Shown: positions 29,917 through 39,721 of the stretch, in pieces | How positions within the stretch are numbered: position 1 is the first letter of the stretch | Layout of the letters: each line of letters starts with the position of its first letter | Assembly (NCBI GenBank): GCA_021799435.1 | Contig: JAJZAN010000004.1 | Location: forward strand, 1-64,000 | DNA length: 64,000 nt | Source of the DNA: Bacillota bacterium | GTDB taxonomy: Bacteria > Bacillota > Sulfobacillia > Sulfobacillales > Sulfobacillaceae | Direction: 5' to 3' | Made by a program: the position numbers and the translations under genes | Notes under the pieces: generated by a model | What the model was told of the DNA's origin: nothing | Databases searched by the model: none | What the model saw: the letters and a program-made list of their open reading frames with translations, nothing else

Positions 29917-30325
29917 AACGGAGCAACAGGTGCGGTCCATCTTAGAAGGTATGCCCCGCGAGCGGGCCTCTCTCCTGCCTGCCTTGTGGACAGTGGTGGA
30001 CCAAATGGGTTGGGTTGACCAGGAGAGGATGGAAGCGGTGGCGGCCGTTTTGAATCTCCCGGTCGCCGACGTTTATGGCGTGGCGTCATTTTACGCCATG
30101 CTGCCATCCGACGGCCGCACCCAAGTTCGGGTGTGCGACGATGTGCTGTGCCATCTGGCGGGGAGTGAGCGCCTCCTGGACGCGGTGCGTGCACAAGGCT
30201 TGGACGCGGTGGCGTGGCCCTGCTTGGGGCGGTGCGATCAGGCACCGGCGGCGTTGGTCAACGCAAGTCCGGTGGTTCGGGCGACGGCCGAGAAGGTCCA
30301 GCGGGCCGCGCAGGGAGGGGAATGA
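29906..30325 (+). CDS. NuoE/FdsG-like 2Fe-2S subunit of formate dehydrogenase
   Basis: VCDDVLC ... PCLGRC cysteine pattern; GVASFYAML; operon position. Confidence 0.88.
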   Translation: MRTETEQQVRSILEGMPRERASLLPALWTVVDQMGWVDQERMEAVAAVLNLPVADVYGVASFYAMLPSDGRTQVRVCDDVLCHLAGSERLLDAVRAQGLDAVAWPCLGRCDQAPAALVNASPVVRATAEKVQRAAQGGE

Positions 30326-31545
30326 GCATGCGCGAATATCGATTGCTGCCGCCGGAGTCGGTTCGGTCGCATCCGGCCAGCTACGAACGCCTAGTGGAGA
30401 GGGGCTTCGAGCGAGCCCTGAACCGTACCCAGTCTTTGAGCCCGAAGACCATCATCCAGGAAGTGAGCGATGCGGGTATATTGGGCCGAGGGGGAGCCGC
30501 CTTTCCCACCGGACGCAAGTGGGCCAGTGTGGCCGAGGCGCCCTTTCGTCCCAAGTACGTGGTGATGAATGCGGACGAAAGCGAACCGGGTACCTTTAAG
30601 GACCGAGTGTTGTTGATGGATGACCCTCTGGGCGCGCTTACCGGAATGATTATTGCGGCACGGGCGGTGGGAGCCCACAAAGGGTACGTATACATTCGCG
30701 GGGAGTATCAGGATGTGGAGGCGCGGGTGGCGGAGGCGCTTCGGATGCTTGAGACGCGCGGATTTCTCGCCGATGGCCTGACCATTGAAATTCGGCGCGG
30801 TGCTGGCGCCTACATTGCAGGCGAAGAAACCGCGTTGTTCAATTCCATTGAAGGTCGGCGGCCAGAACCTCGCGTAAAGCCGCCCTTTCCCACCGTGCAC
30901 GGCTTATTCGGCAAACCCACGCTGATTCAGAACGTGGAGACATTGGCCAATGTCGCGGTGCTATTGAGCGAGAGCGTGCAGTGGTTTCGCGAAAAGGGCA
31001 CGGACAGGACGCCCGGCACCAAGCTGGTGTGCCTAAGCGGGGCTGTCCAAAACCCAGGGGTTTACGAAGTGGCCTTTGGGGTTCCCTTGAAAGAGATTCT
31101 GTTTTCTGAGGAACTGGGCGGCGGTCTGGCATCGGGGCGGGCGCTCCGGGCGGTCCTGTTGGGGGGGGCGGCCGGCACCTTTTTAACGCCGCAAGAGTTG
31201 GACGAGGTGCAGTACGACTACCCATCGCTGCGAAGCATCGGAGCCAGCATTGGCTCGGGAGCGGCCATGGTTTTTGACGACACGGTCGCGTTGGAAGACG
31301 TGTTGAAGCTCTTGGCGCACTTCTTCGCCGACGAGTCGTGTGGGCAGTGCGTGCCGTGCCGAGTGGGAACGCGGCGGATGATGGAGATTTTGGAGAGCCC
31401 CGATGGATTTGATGATGCCGAAAGGCTTCGGGATCTAGGCCGGGCCATGCAGGATGCGTCTATTTGTGGATTGGGCCAGACAGCACCCTTGGCACTATTG
31501 TCCTACATGGATCGACCGACTTTATGGAAAAGGAGTGCGGTCTGA
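30322..31545 (+). CDS. NuoF/FdsB-like NADH-binding FMN/4Fe-4S subunit
   Basis: GRGGAAFPTGRKW, NADESEPGTFKDR, GAGAYIAGEETALFNSIEGRR, ESCGQCVPCRVGT. Confidence 0.94.
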   Translation: MSMREYRLLPPESVRSHPASYERLVERGFERALNRTQSLSPKTIIQEVSDAGILGRGGAAFPTGRKWASVAEAPFRPKYVVMNADESEPGTFKDRVLLMDDPLGALTGMIIAARAVGAHKGYVYIRGEYQDVEARVAEALRMLETRGFLADGLTIEIRRGAGAYIAGEETALFNSIEGRRPEPRVKPPFPTVHGLFGKPTLIQNVETLANVAVLLSESVQWFREKGTDRTPGTKLVCLSGAVQNPGVYEVAFGVPLKEILFSEELGGGLASGRALRAVLLGGAAGTFLTPQELDEVQYDYPSLRSIGASIGSGAAMVFDDTVALEDVLKLLAHFFADESCGQCVPCRVGTRRMMEILESPDGFDDAERLRDLGRAMQDASICGLGQTAPLALLSYMDRPTLWKRSAV

Positions 31546-32393
31546 TGGCGGATATCACACTCACCATTGACGGTGTCCGGGTGACGGTTCCGGAAGGTAG
31601 TACCGTCCGGGAGGCCTGCGGGCAGTCGGGGGAGGCCCCGCCGGTTTTGTGCTTTCACGATAACTTGACACCAGCCAACGCTTGTCGCGCTTGTGTCGTG
31701 GAAGTAGAGGGCAGCCGGGCGCTGGTGGCGTCGTGCAGCCGCAAGGCCGAACAGGATATGGTGGTCCACACCCAGTCGGAGCGGGTGTTGAACGCCCGCC
31801 GGGTGGTCGGAGAACTTCTGGCCTCCACTTCCGATGTCAGCTTGGCTCCAGGGGTTCAGGACCTCCTCTCGCAGAACGCGGGCGATCCAGCTCGGTACCG
31901 TACCGGCGCCACCTGGGAGCAGCAGGTTTTGGATGACAATGGGCTTTACGTGCGGGACTATGCCAAATGCATTTTGTGCTACCGCTGTGTGGAAGCCTGT
32001 GGAGAGGATGCACAGAATACGTTTGCGATTACCGTGGCTGGGCGAGGATTTGAAGCGCACATTGACGCGGGTTTTGGACGGTCTATGCCGGATTCGGACT
32101 GCGTGTTCTGCGGCAACTGCGTGGCGGTCTGTCCTACGGGAGCGCTTATCGATCGATCCGAATATACACTTCGTCAGACGGGGGCGTGGCAGGAGGAGGC
32201 TGTCAGCACCACGGAGACGGTCTGCTCGTATTGCGGAGTCGGCTGTGACTTGGAGCTTCATGTGCTCGACAATCGGATCGTAAAGGTTACCTCGCCCATG
32301 GATCATCCGGTTACGCATGGAATGTTGTGCGTCAAGGGACGGTACGCCTACCAGTACGTGCAGATCGAGGACGAAATGCCAGAACGCGCGTAA
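31545..32393 (+). CDS. Formate dehydrogenase N-terminal module as a separate protein (NuoG-like 2Fe-2S, 2x[4Fe-4S] and Mo-enzyme 4Fe-4S segment)
   Basis: CFHDNLTPANACRACVVEV, CILCYRCVEAC, CVFCGNCVAVCPTGAL, then ETVCSYCGVGCDLELHV...GMLCVKGRYAYQYV and stop. Confidence 0.92.
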   Translation: MADITLTIDGVRVTVPEGSTVREACGQSGEAPPVLCFHDNLTPANACRACVVEVEGSRALVASCSRKAEQDMVVHTQSERVLNARRVVGELLASTSDVSLAPGVQDLLSQNAGDPARYRTGATWEQQVLDDNGLYVRDYAKCILCYRCVEACGEDAQNTFAITVAGRGFEAHIDAGFGRSMPDSDCVFCGNCVAVCPTGALIDRSEYTLRQTGAWQEEAVSTTETVCSYCGVGCDLELHVLDNRIVKVTSPMDHPVTHGMLCVKGRYAYQYVQIEDEMPERA

Positions 32394-32425
32394 ATAGGGC
32401 GCGTATTCGAAGGGGGGCTCTCGGA

Positions 32426-32926
32426 ATGGCCGAACAGGTCCCGGATTTGTCTTTGGTGCGCCGACTGAAAGCCAAGGGGCGATACGAGGAAGCACAGCGG
32501 CAGCTCGCGATTTGGCTGGAGAGCGATCCGGACAGTCCACGGCTGCTCTTCGAGATGGCTTTGGTTTTAGATAATCAAGGACGGGAAAAGGACGCTATTT
32601 CCTATTATGAGGCGGCCCTGGCGGGCGACTTGGATCCGGCCCATCGCGTGGATGCCCTGTTGGGCTTGGGGTCGAGTCTGCGCGTTGTGGGCCGCACCCA
32701 TGATTCGCACCGGGTCATGGCTGGGGCCGTGGAAGAGTTCCCGCATCATGTGGGCCTCAAAGTGTTCTATGCCCTGACATTGGAACAGATGGGGAACTTT
32801 GGCGACGCCATTTCTCTGCTCTTGGACATCATCGCGGACAGCGGTCGGGCGGAGTCTTTGGACGCCTACCGACCAGCACTCCGCTATTACCGCGACCACC
32901 GTCACGATTTTCGATCGGAGACTTAG
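32426..32926 (+). CDS. TPR-repeat protein
   Basis: Tandem TPR-like helices (RYEEAQRQLAIWLESDPDSPRLLFEMALVLDNQGREKDAISYYEAAL). Confidence 0.75.
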   Translation: MAEQVPDLSLVRRLKAKGRYEEAQRQLAIWLESDPDSPRLLFEMALVLDNQGREKDAISYYEAALAGDLDPAHRVDALLGLGSSLRVVGRTHDSHRVMAGAVEEFPHHVGLKVFYALTLEQMGNFGDAISLLLDIIADSGRAESLDAYRPALRYYRDHRHDFRSET

Positions 32927-33555
32927 GACACCACCCGCGCCACGGTCAGACCATCGCCGATGGGAAGAATGAGACTTTGAAGACGCGGATGGTCCGCCGC
33001 GTGCTGGTTGAATGCGCGAATGGCCTCCACGGCCGGACTGGTTATCTCCGGATCCAGCACCCGGCCGCCCTGCAGGGTATTGTCCGCCGTGATAATGGCG
33101 CCAGGACGCGCCAAGCGCACGGCATAGTCGAGGTAGATGGGATAGTTGTCCTTGTCTGCATCGATGAAGAAGAAGTCAAAGGTGCGGCCCTCATCCTCGA
33201 GCTGGGCCAGACTCTCGGCCGCCGGACCCACGCGGTAGGCAACGCGGTCCTTGAACCCGGCGCGGGTCAAATTGGCCAGAGCGACGTCCCGATAGTCAGG
33301 ACGAAGTTCCAATGAGGTCAGAGTGCCTCCGGCTGGCAGAGCACGGGCCAGCCATATGCCGGAGTACCCGCCTAATGCGCCAATTTCCAGCACATCCCGA
33401 CTTCCCGAAACTTGGATGAGCCAATTCAAGGCCGCTCCGGTCACGGTGGGAACGAAAATGGCGGGCATGCCGCGTTCCACGATGCCCGCCTTAACCATCT
33501 TCAAAATGTCGTCTTCGTGCACAAACACCTGATCGAGATACTGGTCAAAATTCAT
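32923..33555 (-). CDS. O-methyltransferase (SAM-dependent, COMT/CCoAOMT-like family 3)
   Basis: VLEIGALGGYSGIWLARALPAGGTLTSLELRPDY, FDFFFIDADKDNYPIYLDYAVRLARPGAIITADNTLQGG. Confidence 0.9.
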   Translation of the reverse strand: MNFDQYLDQVFVHEDDILKMVKAGIVERGMPAIFVPTVTGAALNWLIQVSGSRDVLEIGALGGYSGIWLARALPAGGTLTSLELRPDYRDVALANLTRAGFKDRVAYRVGPAAESLAQLEDEGRTFDFFFIDADKDNYPIYLDYAVRLARPGAIITADNTLQGGRVLDPEITSPAVEAIRAFNQHAADHPRLQSLILPIGDGLTVARVVS

Positions 33556-33588
33556 GCGCAGCTCCCTTCTGCTGGACAGGGCCCATGG

Positions 33589-34227
33589 CTAGGATTTTCG
33601 CATCAACTCCAAGACTTCCCGCCGCAATTCCGGCTGGGTTTGGAATGCGCCGCGGGCAGCGGTCGTGATGGTCTTGCTGCCAGGCTTTTGAATCCCCCGC
33701 ATGGACATACACAAGTGCTCTGCCTCAATCATGACGAGTGTTCCCGATGCCTGCAAGGCCTCGCTCAAAGTTTCCGCAATTTGATTGGTTAGGCGTTCCT
33801 GGACTTGCGGCCTTCTTGCGTAAGCCTCCACCAATCGGGCCAGCTTGGAGAGACCGGTCACCTCGTGGTTTTGGGGCAGATAGGCGACATGCGCTGTGCC
33901 GAAGAATGGCAGAAGATGATGTTCGCACGCGGAATAAAAGGGGATGTCTTTCACCAGCACCACCTCTTCGTGATCCACGTGAAACCGGGTGTCCAGAACA
34001 TCGGCCGGATTCATAGACAGTCCAGAAAAGATTTCTGCGTACATACGAGCGACGCGCGTGGGCGTGTCCACCAACCCTTCGCGGGTTGGGTCTTCGCCCA
34101 CGGCTTCTAATATCATTGTCACCGCTTGGGCGATCTTGGCCTGATCCACCGGACCTGCGGACAATGTTTCGGCGAAGTTCCAGGACTCCTGGTCCGCCAC
34201 GTCGTTGGTGAGCTTGCTATCAGCCAT
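33589..34227 (-). CDS. folE: GTP cyclohydrolase I
   Basis: [39 protein letters not shown]. Confidence 0.96.
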   Translation of the reverse strand: MADSKLTNDVADQESWNFAETLSAGPVDQAKIAQAVTMILEAVGEDPTREGLVDTPTRVARMYAEIFSGLSMNPADVLDTRFHVDHEEVVLVKDIPFYSACEHHLLPFFGTAHVAYLPQNHEVTGLSKLARLVEAYARRPQVQERLTNQIAETLSEALQASGTLVMIEAEHLCMSMRGIQKPGSKTITTAARGAFQTQPELRREVLELMRKS

Positions 34228-34285
34228 GCTGTCGCCTTCTCTCTCTTCGGTAAGAATTGCATGCTTGAATGGTTGTTCCTACTTC

Positions 34286-35299
34286 CTACCCGCCAATGCG
34301 GAACATCTCCACTTTGGGAAGGGAAGTCGTGCGTTCAGAACGCTCCTCAGAATATCGGACGTTTCTCGCCCGCCAAATGTTAACAATCTGTGCCCGGATC
34401 TCATCGTCGGTGGCGCCGTCCCTAAGGGGGGTACGCAAGTCGTATCCCCGCTGACCAAATAGACACAGATACAGTTGGCCCTCGGGAGATAGACGAGCCC
34501 GCGAGCAAGCGCCGCAAAACGGCTGGGTCACCGAGGTAATGACACCAAATTCGCCGCCGCCGTCGAGATACCGATAGCGGCGCGCCACGTCGCCGGGACG
34601 GTCGGGATCCACGGGTTCGATGGGCCACTCGCGGCTGATGCGCTCAACAATCTCTTGGGCAGGAACCACATCATCCATTCGCCACCCATTGGCGGTGCCG
34701 ACATCCATGTACTCGATGAAGCGGAGAACCTGTCCGGTATGGCGGAAATGGCCAGCCATGGCCACGACGTCTTGGTCGTTGACACCACGCTTGACGACCA
34801 TATTGATTTTGACTGGCGTCAAACCGGCCTCGGCGGCCGCTTGAATGGCGTCTAGGACCCGATTGACCGGAAATCCTACGTCATTGATGGACTGAAAGAC
34901 CTCATCATCGAGGGAGTCTAAGCTGATGGTGACGCGATGAAGCCCAGCTTCAGCAAGCTTCTTGGCGCGATCTGGGGTTAACAGGGCGCCGTTGCTGGTC
35001 ATAGCAATATCGTCGATGCCATCGATGCCGTGGAGCCTTTCAATTAAGGTGTCCAAATCGCGGCGCACCAACGGTTCTCCACCTGTGATGCGCAGCTTGT
35101 GTACGCCCAAGTCCCGAAAAATAGCTGCCAGGCGCGCAATTTCTTCGAACGTCAACAGCTCTCGGCGGGGCAAAAAGGCAAACGAGGGACCAAAGACCTC
35201 TTTAGGCATGCAGTAGACGCAACGAAAATTGCACCGGTCCGTGACCGAGATGCGCAGATCATGCAACGGGCGCTTCAGCGCATCGACCAATTCCGCCAT
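34286..35299 (-). CDS. moaA: GTP 3',8-cyclase MoaA
   Basis: ISVTDRCNFRCVYCMP, LRITGGEPLVRRD, C-terminal FCGACSRARLSPEGQLYLCLF. Confidence 0.96.
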   Translation of the reverse strand: MAELVDALKRPLHDLRISVTDRCNFRCVYCMPKEVFGPSFAFLPRRELLTFEEIARLAAIFRDLGVHKLRITGGEPLVRRDLDTLIERLHGIDGIDDIAMTSNGALLTPDRAKKLAEAGLHRVTISLDSLDDEVFQSINDVGFPVNRVLDAIQAAAEAGLTPVKINMVVKRGVNDQDVVAMAGHFRHTGQVLRFIEYMDVGTANGWRMDDVVPAQEIVERISREWPIEPVDPDRPGDVARRYRYLDGGGEFGVITSVTQPFCGACSRARLSPEGQLYLCLFGQRGYDLRTPLRDGATDDEIRAQIVNIWRARNVRYSEERSERTTSLPKVEMFRIGG

Positions 35300-35376
35300 T
35301 GTGTCCCTCCTTCCCTTAGGTAAGTTTTCTCACCTCATTGTATCACGAGCTGTCGCGAAACCGGTTTTGGTCATGG

Positions 35377-35409
35377 CAAAGCGGCGCTTGAAAGGGACGC
35401 GCCGCTTTG
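35377..35409 (-). terminator. Terminator-like hairpin downstream of the acyl-CoA ligase
   Basis: 11-bp perfect inverted repeat CAAAGCGGCGC...GCGCCGCTTTG; weak U-tract. Confidence 0.5.
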
Positions 35410-35421
35410 GGATGGAGCGAG

Positions 35422-36951
35422 TTATAGAATGCCGTCTCGGGCCATGGCCCTCAAATCGCGCTTCAGTATCTTGCCGCTGGCGTTATGGGGGAGTTCATCC
35501 ACGAAGTGATAATGCACGGGCAGCTTGTAGGAGGCGATGCGGTCTTTGGCGAAAAGACGCAAACGGTCTCCATCGAGCGGCGCGCCTGCCTTTTTGACGA
35601 TGACGGCGGCCACTTCTTCCCCATAAATGGTGTGGGGAACGCCGATGACCGCGCATTCCACCACATCAGGATGTTGATAGAGCACGTTTTCGACCTCCGC
35701 CGGGTAAATGTTCTGACCGCCGCGGATAATCATGTCTTTCTTACGGTCAATGATGTAGAGAAAGCCTTCGTTATCCAAATAACCGAGGTCGCCGGTGTGA
35801 TACCAGCCGTTTTGCACCGCATCATGCGTGGCCTGAGGGTTCTTGTAGTAACCCTTCATCAAGTTGACCCCTTGGGTCACCACTTCGCCCACCACTCCTG
35901 AAGGAAGCTCGTGGTCGTCGTCGTCGAAGACGGCGATGGTCATGCCGGGAAGAGGGCGCCCCACGGAGCCTGGCTTGGTCAATGCGTACTCGCCATCGAG
36001 ACCTGAGATGGCGGGGCTGTTTTCCGTCTGCCCGTAGAGATTCTTAATGGGGGCGTGGGGAAACCGGTTTTTGATGGTCTGTATAGTTTCCATCGGCATC
36101 AGGCTGGCGCCGTACGTGAGAATGCGGATGTCGGGAAAATTGTCCGCCAGGAACGTGGGGTCCTGAAGCAGAATGTGATACATGGCGGGCACTCCAAAGA
36201 AGACCGTGACGTGTTCGTCCTTCAGCAGTTGGTGGACTCGTTTGGGAGAAAACTCGTCGATGACGGCCGTAGCGCCCACCGTCAAGGGAGCCTGCAAAAA
36301 GACATGCTGGGCGCTGTGAAACAGGGGATACAGCGAGACGACGCGGTCGCCGGGATTAATGCCGACCAGGGTGCTGGTGGATTGATAGAACTGATAGGCG
36401 ATGTTGGCATGGGTCAGCATAACGCCTTTGGGCCGACCCGTCGTGCCCGAGGTGTAGAGAATGAGCGCGACATCCTCGGGCGCCGCCGGGGATGCATCCA
36501 GGGGGGCGGTAGATGCATCCTGAAGATGGCGGTGGAACTGAGAAAGCGCCATCCGCTGGCCCGAACCGGGTTCCGGCAGTTGGGCGATGAGAGCGTCTTC
36601 GGTGATAACCAGCTGGGGCTCGGCGTCTTGCATAATTTCGGCCACCTCGGGGCGGGCCAGCTTGGTATTGAGCGGGACAAAAACCATCCCAGAGGCCAGG
36701 ACGGCCCAATACAGCACTAGATAGGACCAATCGTTGCCGAGCATGGCGGCCACGCGGTCGCCCGGGGTGAGGCCCAACGACTCGAGACCCCGTTGATGTT
36801 GGAACACCCGTTGAGTCATTTCTTGGTAGGTCATGCGTCCGGTGGGAGCGACGACAGCCTCCCGATCGGGGTATTGATGGGCCATCTCCAAAACTTGGGG
36901 CCAAGGTTTTGTAAAGACGGTTTCTGGGATCGGTGGACCCAGAGAGGGCAT
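35422..36951 (-). CDS. AMP-binding acyl-CoA ligase/synthetase
   Basis: LYTSGTTGRPKGVMLTH, YGQTENSP, WYHTGDLGYLDNEGFLYIIDRKKDMIIRGGQNIYPAEVE. Confidence 0.95.
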   Translation of the reverse strand: MPSLGPPIPETVFTKPWPQVLEMAHQYPDREAVVAPTGRMTYQEMTQRVFQHQRGLESLGLTPGDRVAAMLGNDWSYLVLYWAVLASGMVFVPLNTKLARPEVAEIMQDAEPQLVITEDALIAQLPEPGSGQRMALSQFHRHLQDASTAPLDASPAAPEDVALILYTSGTTGRPKGVMLTHANIAYQFYQSTSTLVGINPGDRVVSLYPLFHSAQHVFLQAPLTVGATAVIDEFSPKRVHQLLKDEHVTVFFGVPAMYHILLQDPTFLADNFPDIRILTYGASLMPMETIQTIKNRFPHAPIKNLYGQTENSPAISGLDGEYALTKPGSVGRPLPGMTIAVFDDDDHELPSGVVGEVVTQGVNLMKGYYKNPQATHDAVQNGWYHTGDLGYLDNEGFLYIIDRKKDMIIRGGQNIYPAEVENVLYQHPDVVECAVIGVPHTIYGEEVAAVIVKKAGAPLDGDRLRLFAKDRIASYKLPVHYHFVDELPHNASGKILKRDLRAMARDGIL

Positions 36952-37159
36952 GGGCAGAACCTCCTTCAGGCAATTTAGTGGGAATTCGCGACGAGGCGAA
37001 CTTTTCCTGCCTCAGAATAGCCGGACGAGCGCTTTTGGGGGGGCCACAACGGTCGTTGACGCCGTGCTGTCAGCAAATCGGCCGTGTGAATGACGTGTGG
37101 CGAGCAGATTATGATTTATGATGTAATGAAAGGGAATTCGGCCAGAGAGGAAGGGAACT

Positions 37160-37639
37160 ATGGATATACCGCCCACGCCGCAGTCGGAGCGTTTGCATGA
37201 CCGCTGGGTCCAACATCGGATGCGCCAGCGGGTTGTCGGGACCTTGTCAGTCTTGGAGGACATTATCTATATTCTCTTAGCGGTTCTGTTTTTTCTGGCA
37301 TCGCTGTATATTATGGCCGACGCCGTGATATCCGCGAATTGGCACTCAGTCACCAGTTTGGTGGGAACAACGTTAGACCGGTTCCTGTTGGTCTTGATGC
37401 TGGCGGAGCTGCTGCACACGCTGCTTATTTTCTTGAGGACGCATCGCTTTCGCCATCAGCCCTTTCTGGTGGTGGGCATCATCGCCGCGATCCGCCGAAT
37501 TTTAGTGATTACGGCTCAGCAGGTGACTGATTTTGGCCATCCGTTGGGACCCTATCTTTGGGATCTAGGACTTACGGCTGGGGTGGTGCTGGCTTTGACG
37601 GTGGCCCTCCGGCTGAGTCCGCCGGAACGCGGGTTTTGA
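37160..37639 (+). CDS. PsiE-like phosphate-starvation-inducible membrane protein
   Basis: Four TM segments, LVLMLAELLHTLLIFLRTHRF...GIIAAIRRILV. Confidence 0.75.
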   Translation: MDIPPTPQSERLHDRWVQHRMRQRVVGTLSVLEDIIYILLAVLFFLASLYIMADAVISANWHSVTSLVGTTLDRFLLVLMLAELLHTLLIFLRTHRFRHQPFLVVGIIAAIRRILVITAQQVTDFGHPLGPYLWDLGLTAGVVLALTVALRLSPPERGF

Positions 37640-37652
37640 ACAAGGGGGAAAC

Positions 37653-38261
37653 ATGGAGTATCAGATAGCCAAAGAGTCCGAGAACCCCAAGTGTGTGGCC
37701 TTGCTGTTGCATGGCCGGGGAAGCGATGAAGAGGACTTGTTGCCCCTGGCGGGCCTGTTTGGCCCGGAGGCATGGACGGCTAGTCTTCGGGCACCTTACC
37801 CGTTCGGCCCCGGGTATGCTTGGTATGGCCTCAGTGCGGACGGTGGCGCCAACGTGACGCAGTTCAAAGACAGTGTTGAATCGGTGAGCCAGTTTATCGA
37901 CCAAATCTATGGTCGGTTTTTATTGCCGGTGTTTCTCCTGGGGTTTAGCCAAGGGGGCCTGATGGCGGCTCAAGTAGCTTTGGAGCGGCGCGGTGAAGAC
38001 TTGGCAGGCATCTTGGTGCTGAGTGCACCGCCTTCCCCCGTCGCAGTCGAGCCCGGACGCCTCGCCAATTTTCCGGTCTTTTGGGCGCATGGACTACAGG
38101 ATCCGGTGGTGACGTGGGATCGGGGGCAACGCATGCGCGGGACCTTGGAGTCGAGCCAAGCGGATCTGTCCAGCCATTCGTATCCCATGGGTCACATGAT
38201 CGTGAACGAGGAGATTGACGATATGCGTCGGTGGCTGGGCCAACATTCCGGCAGAAATTGA
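37653..38261 (+). CDS. Phospholipase/carboxylesterase family alpha/beta hydrolase
   Basis: LLHGRGSDEEDL, LLGFSQGGLMAAQVAL (GXSXG), C-terminal GHMI. Confidence 0.9.
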   Translation: MEYQIAKESENPKCVALLLHGRGSDEEDLLPLAGLFGPEAWTASLRAPYPFGPGYAWYGLSADGGANVTQFKDSVESVSQFIDQIYGRFLLPVFLLGFSQGGLMAAQVALERRGEDLAGILVLSAPPSPVAVEPGRLANFPVFWAHGLQDPVVTWDRGQRMRGTLESSQADLSSHSYPMGHMIVNEEIDDMRRWLGQHSGRN

Positions 38262-38321
38262 CAGAATCCGGTCTTGGAAGTAGAATTCGGAAAGACATTC
38301 GGACAAAAAGGGACGACGCCG

Positions 38322-38519
38322 GTGGATGACAGCCAAGAACACGACGGCAAGATGGATAAGTTGCGTGAGACATTAGAGAAAACCGTAAATGAGACAGGTT
38401 CATTGACGGATGAACGGGTTCTAACGGTATCCAAGATGTTGGACAAAGCCATCCTTGCCTACATGGAGAAGGAGAAGCCATCGAGCAAGGCCCGAACCAC
38501 AGCCAGGCGGTCCTCTTAA
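38322..38519 (+). CDS. Spo0E-like sporulation regulatory protein (start uncertain)
   Basis: DKLRETLEKTVNETGSLTDERVLTVSKMLDKAILAYME matches Spo0E S-x-x-L-D motif layout. Confidence 0.6.
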   Translation: MDDSQEHDGKMDKLRETLEKTVNETGSLTDERVLTVSKMLDKAILAYMEKEKPSSKARTTARRSS

Positions 38520-38530
38520 GAGGGCCGCCT
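38505..38530. terminator. Bidirectional terminator-like hairpin between convergent genes
   Basis: AGGCGGTCCTCTTAAGAGGGCCGCCT inverted repeat. Confidence 0.5.
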
Positions 38531-38548
38531 CACTTTCGTTGTGGTGGG

Positions 38549-39721
38549 TCAGCGCACCGTGTTTCCGGAACCCTGGTAGTAGTCCCGCAAGATGGTCTCA
38601 ACTTCGGGGCGAATGGTTTCCGGCGGCAGAAATCCGCCTTGTTTCAGGGTGGTCCGTACCCGAGTGCCGGACAGCATTTCGTGTTCGGAGGCGGGATGCG
38701 GACAAGTTTTTTGGGTGGCCATCTGCTCGCACTTCCGGCAATAGAAGGCGGGCTCTGCGGGCACAATGGCGATGCCAATGTCCTGGGGCTGAAACTGCTC
38801 GAAGATTCTCTGACTGGCCAGCGGGTGATAATAGGACCCGACCCCGGCGTGGTCACGACCGACAATAAAGTGAGTAAACCCGTAATTTTTTCTCGCCAGC
38901 GCATGAAGAATGGCCTCACGCGGCCCGGCATAACGCATGGCGGCAGGAAAACCCGAAAGAAAGGTCCGCTCTTTTGGGTAGTACTCCGACAGCAGCGCTC
39001 GATACACCTGCCATCGCACCGGAGCTGGCACATCGTCTGACTTGGTGGTCCCGATCAGAGGATGAATAACAAGACCGTCCACACCTTCTAGTACGACCTT
39101 CTGAACATACTCGTGTGCCCGGTGCAGGGGATTCCGGGTTTGAAAGGCGGCCACAGTGCGCCACCCGCGCTCCCGAATCAAGGTTCGCATCTCCCGCGGC
39201 GTCATCACCGGACTTTCAGGCCAGGTTGGTTCTTCGGTCAGAGTCACGGGACCGGCCAAGCGAATGGGGCTCTCCGCCATTAGGCGCCGCACGCCGGGGT
39301 GCTTGGGATCGTCCGTGCCATAAATGGCCCGCGCCTCTTCCTCCGGGTCCAGCCAGAAGATATCGTCGACATGCATAATGGCTGCGGTGTTGCCCGCATG
39401 CGTAAGCCGCACCAAGCGCGACTTTTTCACTCGCGCGGCCAGGTCATCGGAGATGGGGAGGGTGATGGGGATAGGCCACACCTCGCCGTCGGGGAGTCTC
39501 AAGTTGGAAAGCACTGTGCGCACTTGGTAACGGTCCTGAAAGCCGCGCAGAGGGCTGTAGGCACCGGTGGCCAAGCAGATGACGTCGTCGTAGTGGAATC
39601 GGTCCAGCGGTACCGCTGGAACATGCTGGAGCGTGTTGCCCAGTTCTTTCGCGATAGCCAACGGCAGTTCCTGCTCCGTAAGGAGCCCACCATGCGGTGG
39701 AATTAAAGATGCAGTCCGCAT
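38549..39721 (-). CDS. sat: Sulfate adenylyltransferase
   Basis: FQTRNPLHRAHEYVQK, IVGRDHAGVGSYY, FYCRKCEQMATQKTCPH...SGTRVR. Confidence 0.95.
   Translation of the reverse strand: MRTASLIPPHGGLLTEQELPLAIAKELGNTLQHVPAVPLDRFHYDDVICLATGAYSPLRGFQDRYQVRTVLSNLRLPDGEVWPIPITLPISDDLAARVKKSRLVRLTHAGNTAAIMHVDDIFWLDPEEEARAIYGTDDPKHPGVRRLMAESPIRLAGPVTLTEEPTWPESPVMTPREMRTLIRERGWRTVAAFQTRNPLHRAHEYVQKVVLEGVDGLVIHPLIGTTKSDDVPAPVRWQVYRALLSEYYPKERTFLSGFPAAMRYAGPREAILHALARKNYGFTHFIVGRDHAGVGSYYHPLASQRIFEQFQPQDIGIAIVPAEPAFYCRKCEQMATQKTCPHPASEHEMLSGTRVRTTLKQGGFLPPETIRPEVETILRDYYQGSGNTVR

Noticed and set aside
31503-32540. 345-aa minus-strand ORF
   Set aside because: Antisense to the well-supported formate dehydrogenase N-terminal module.
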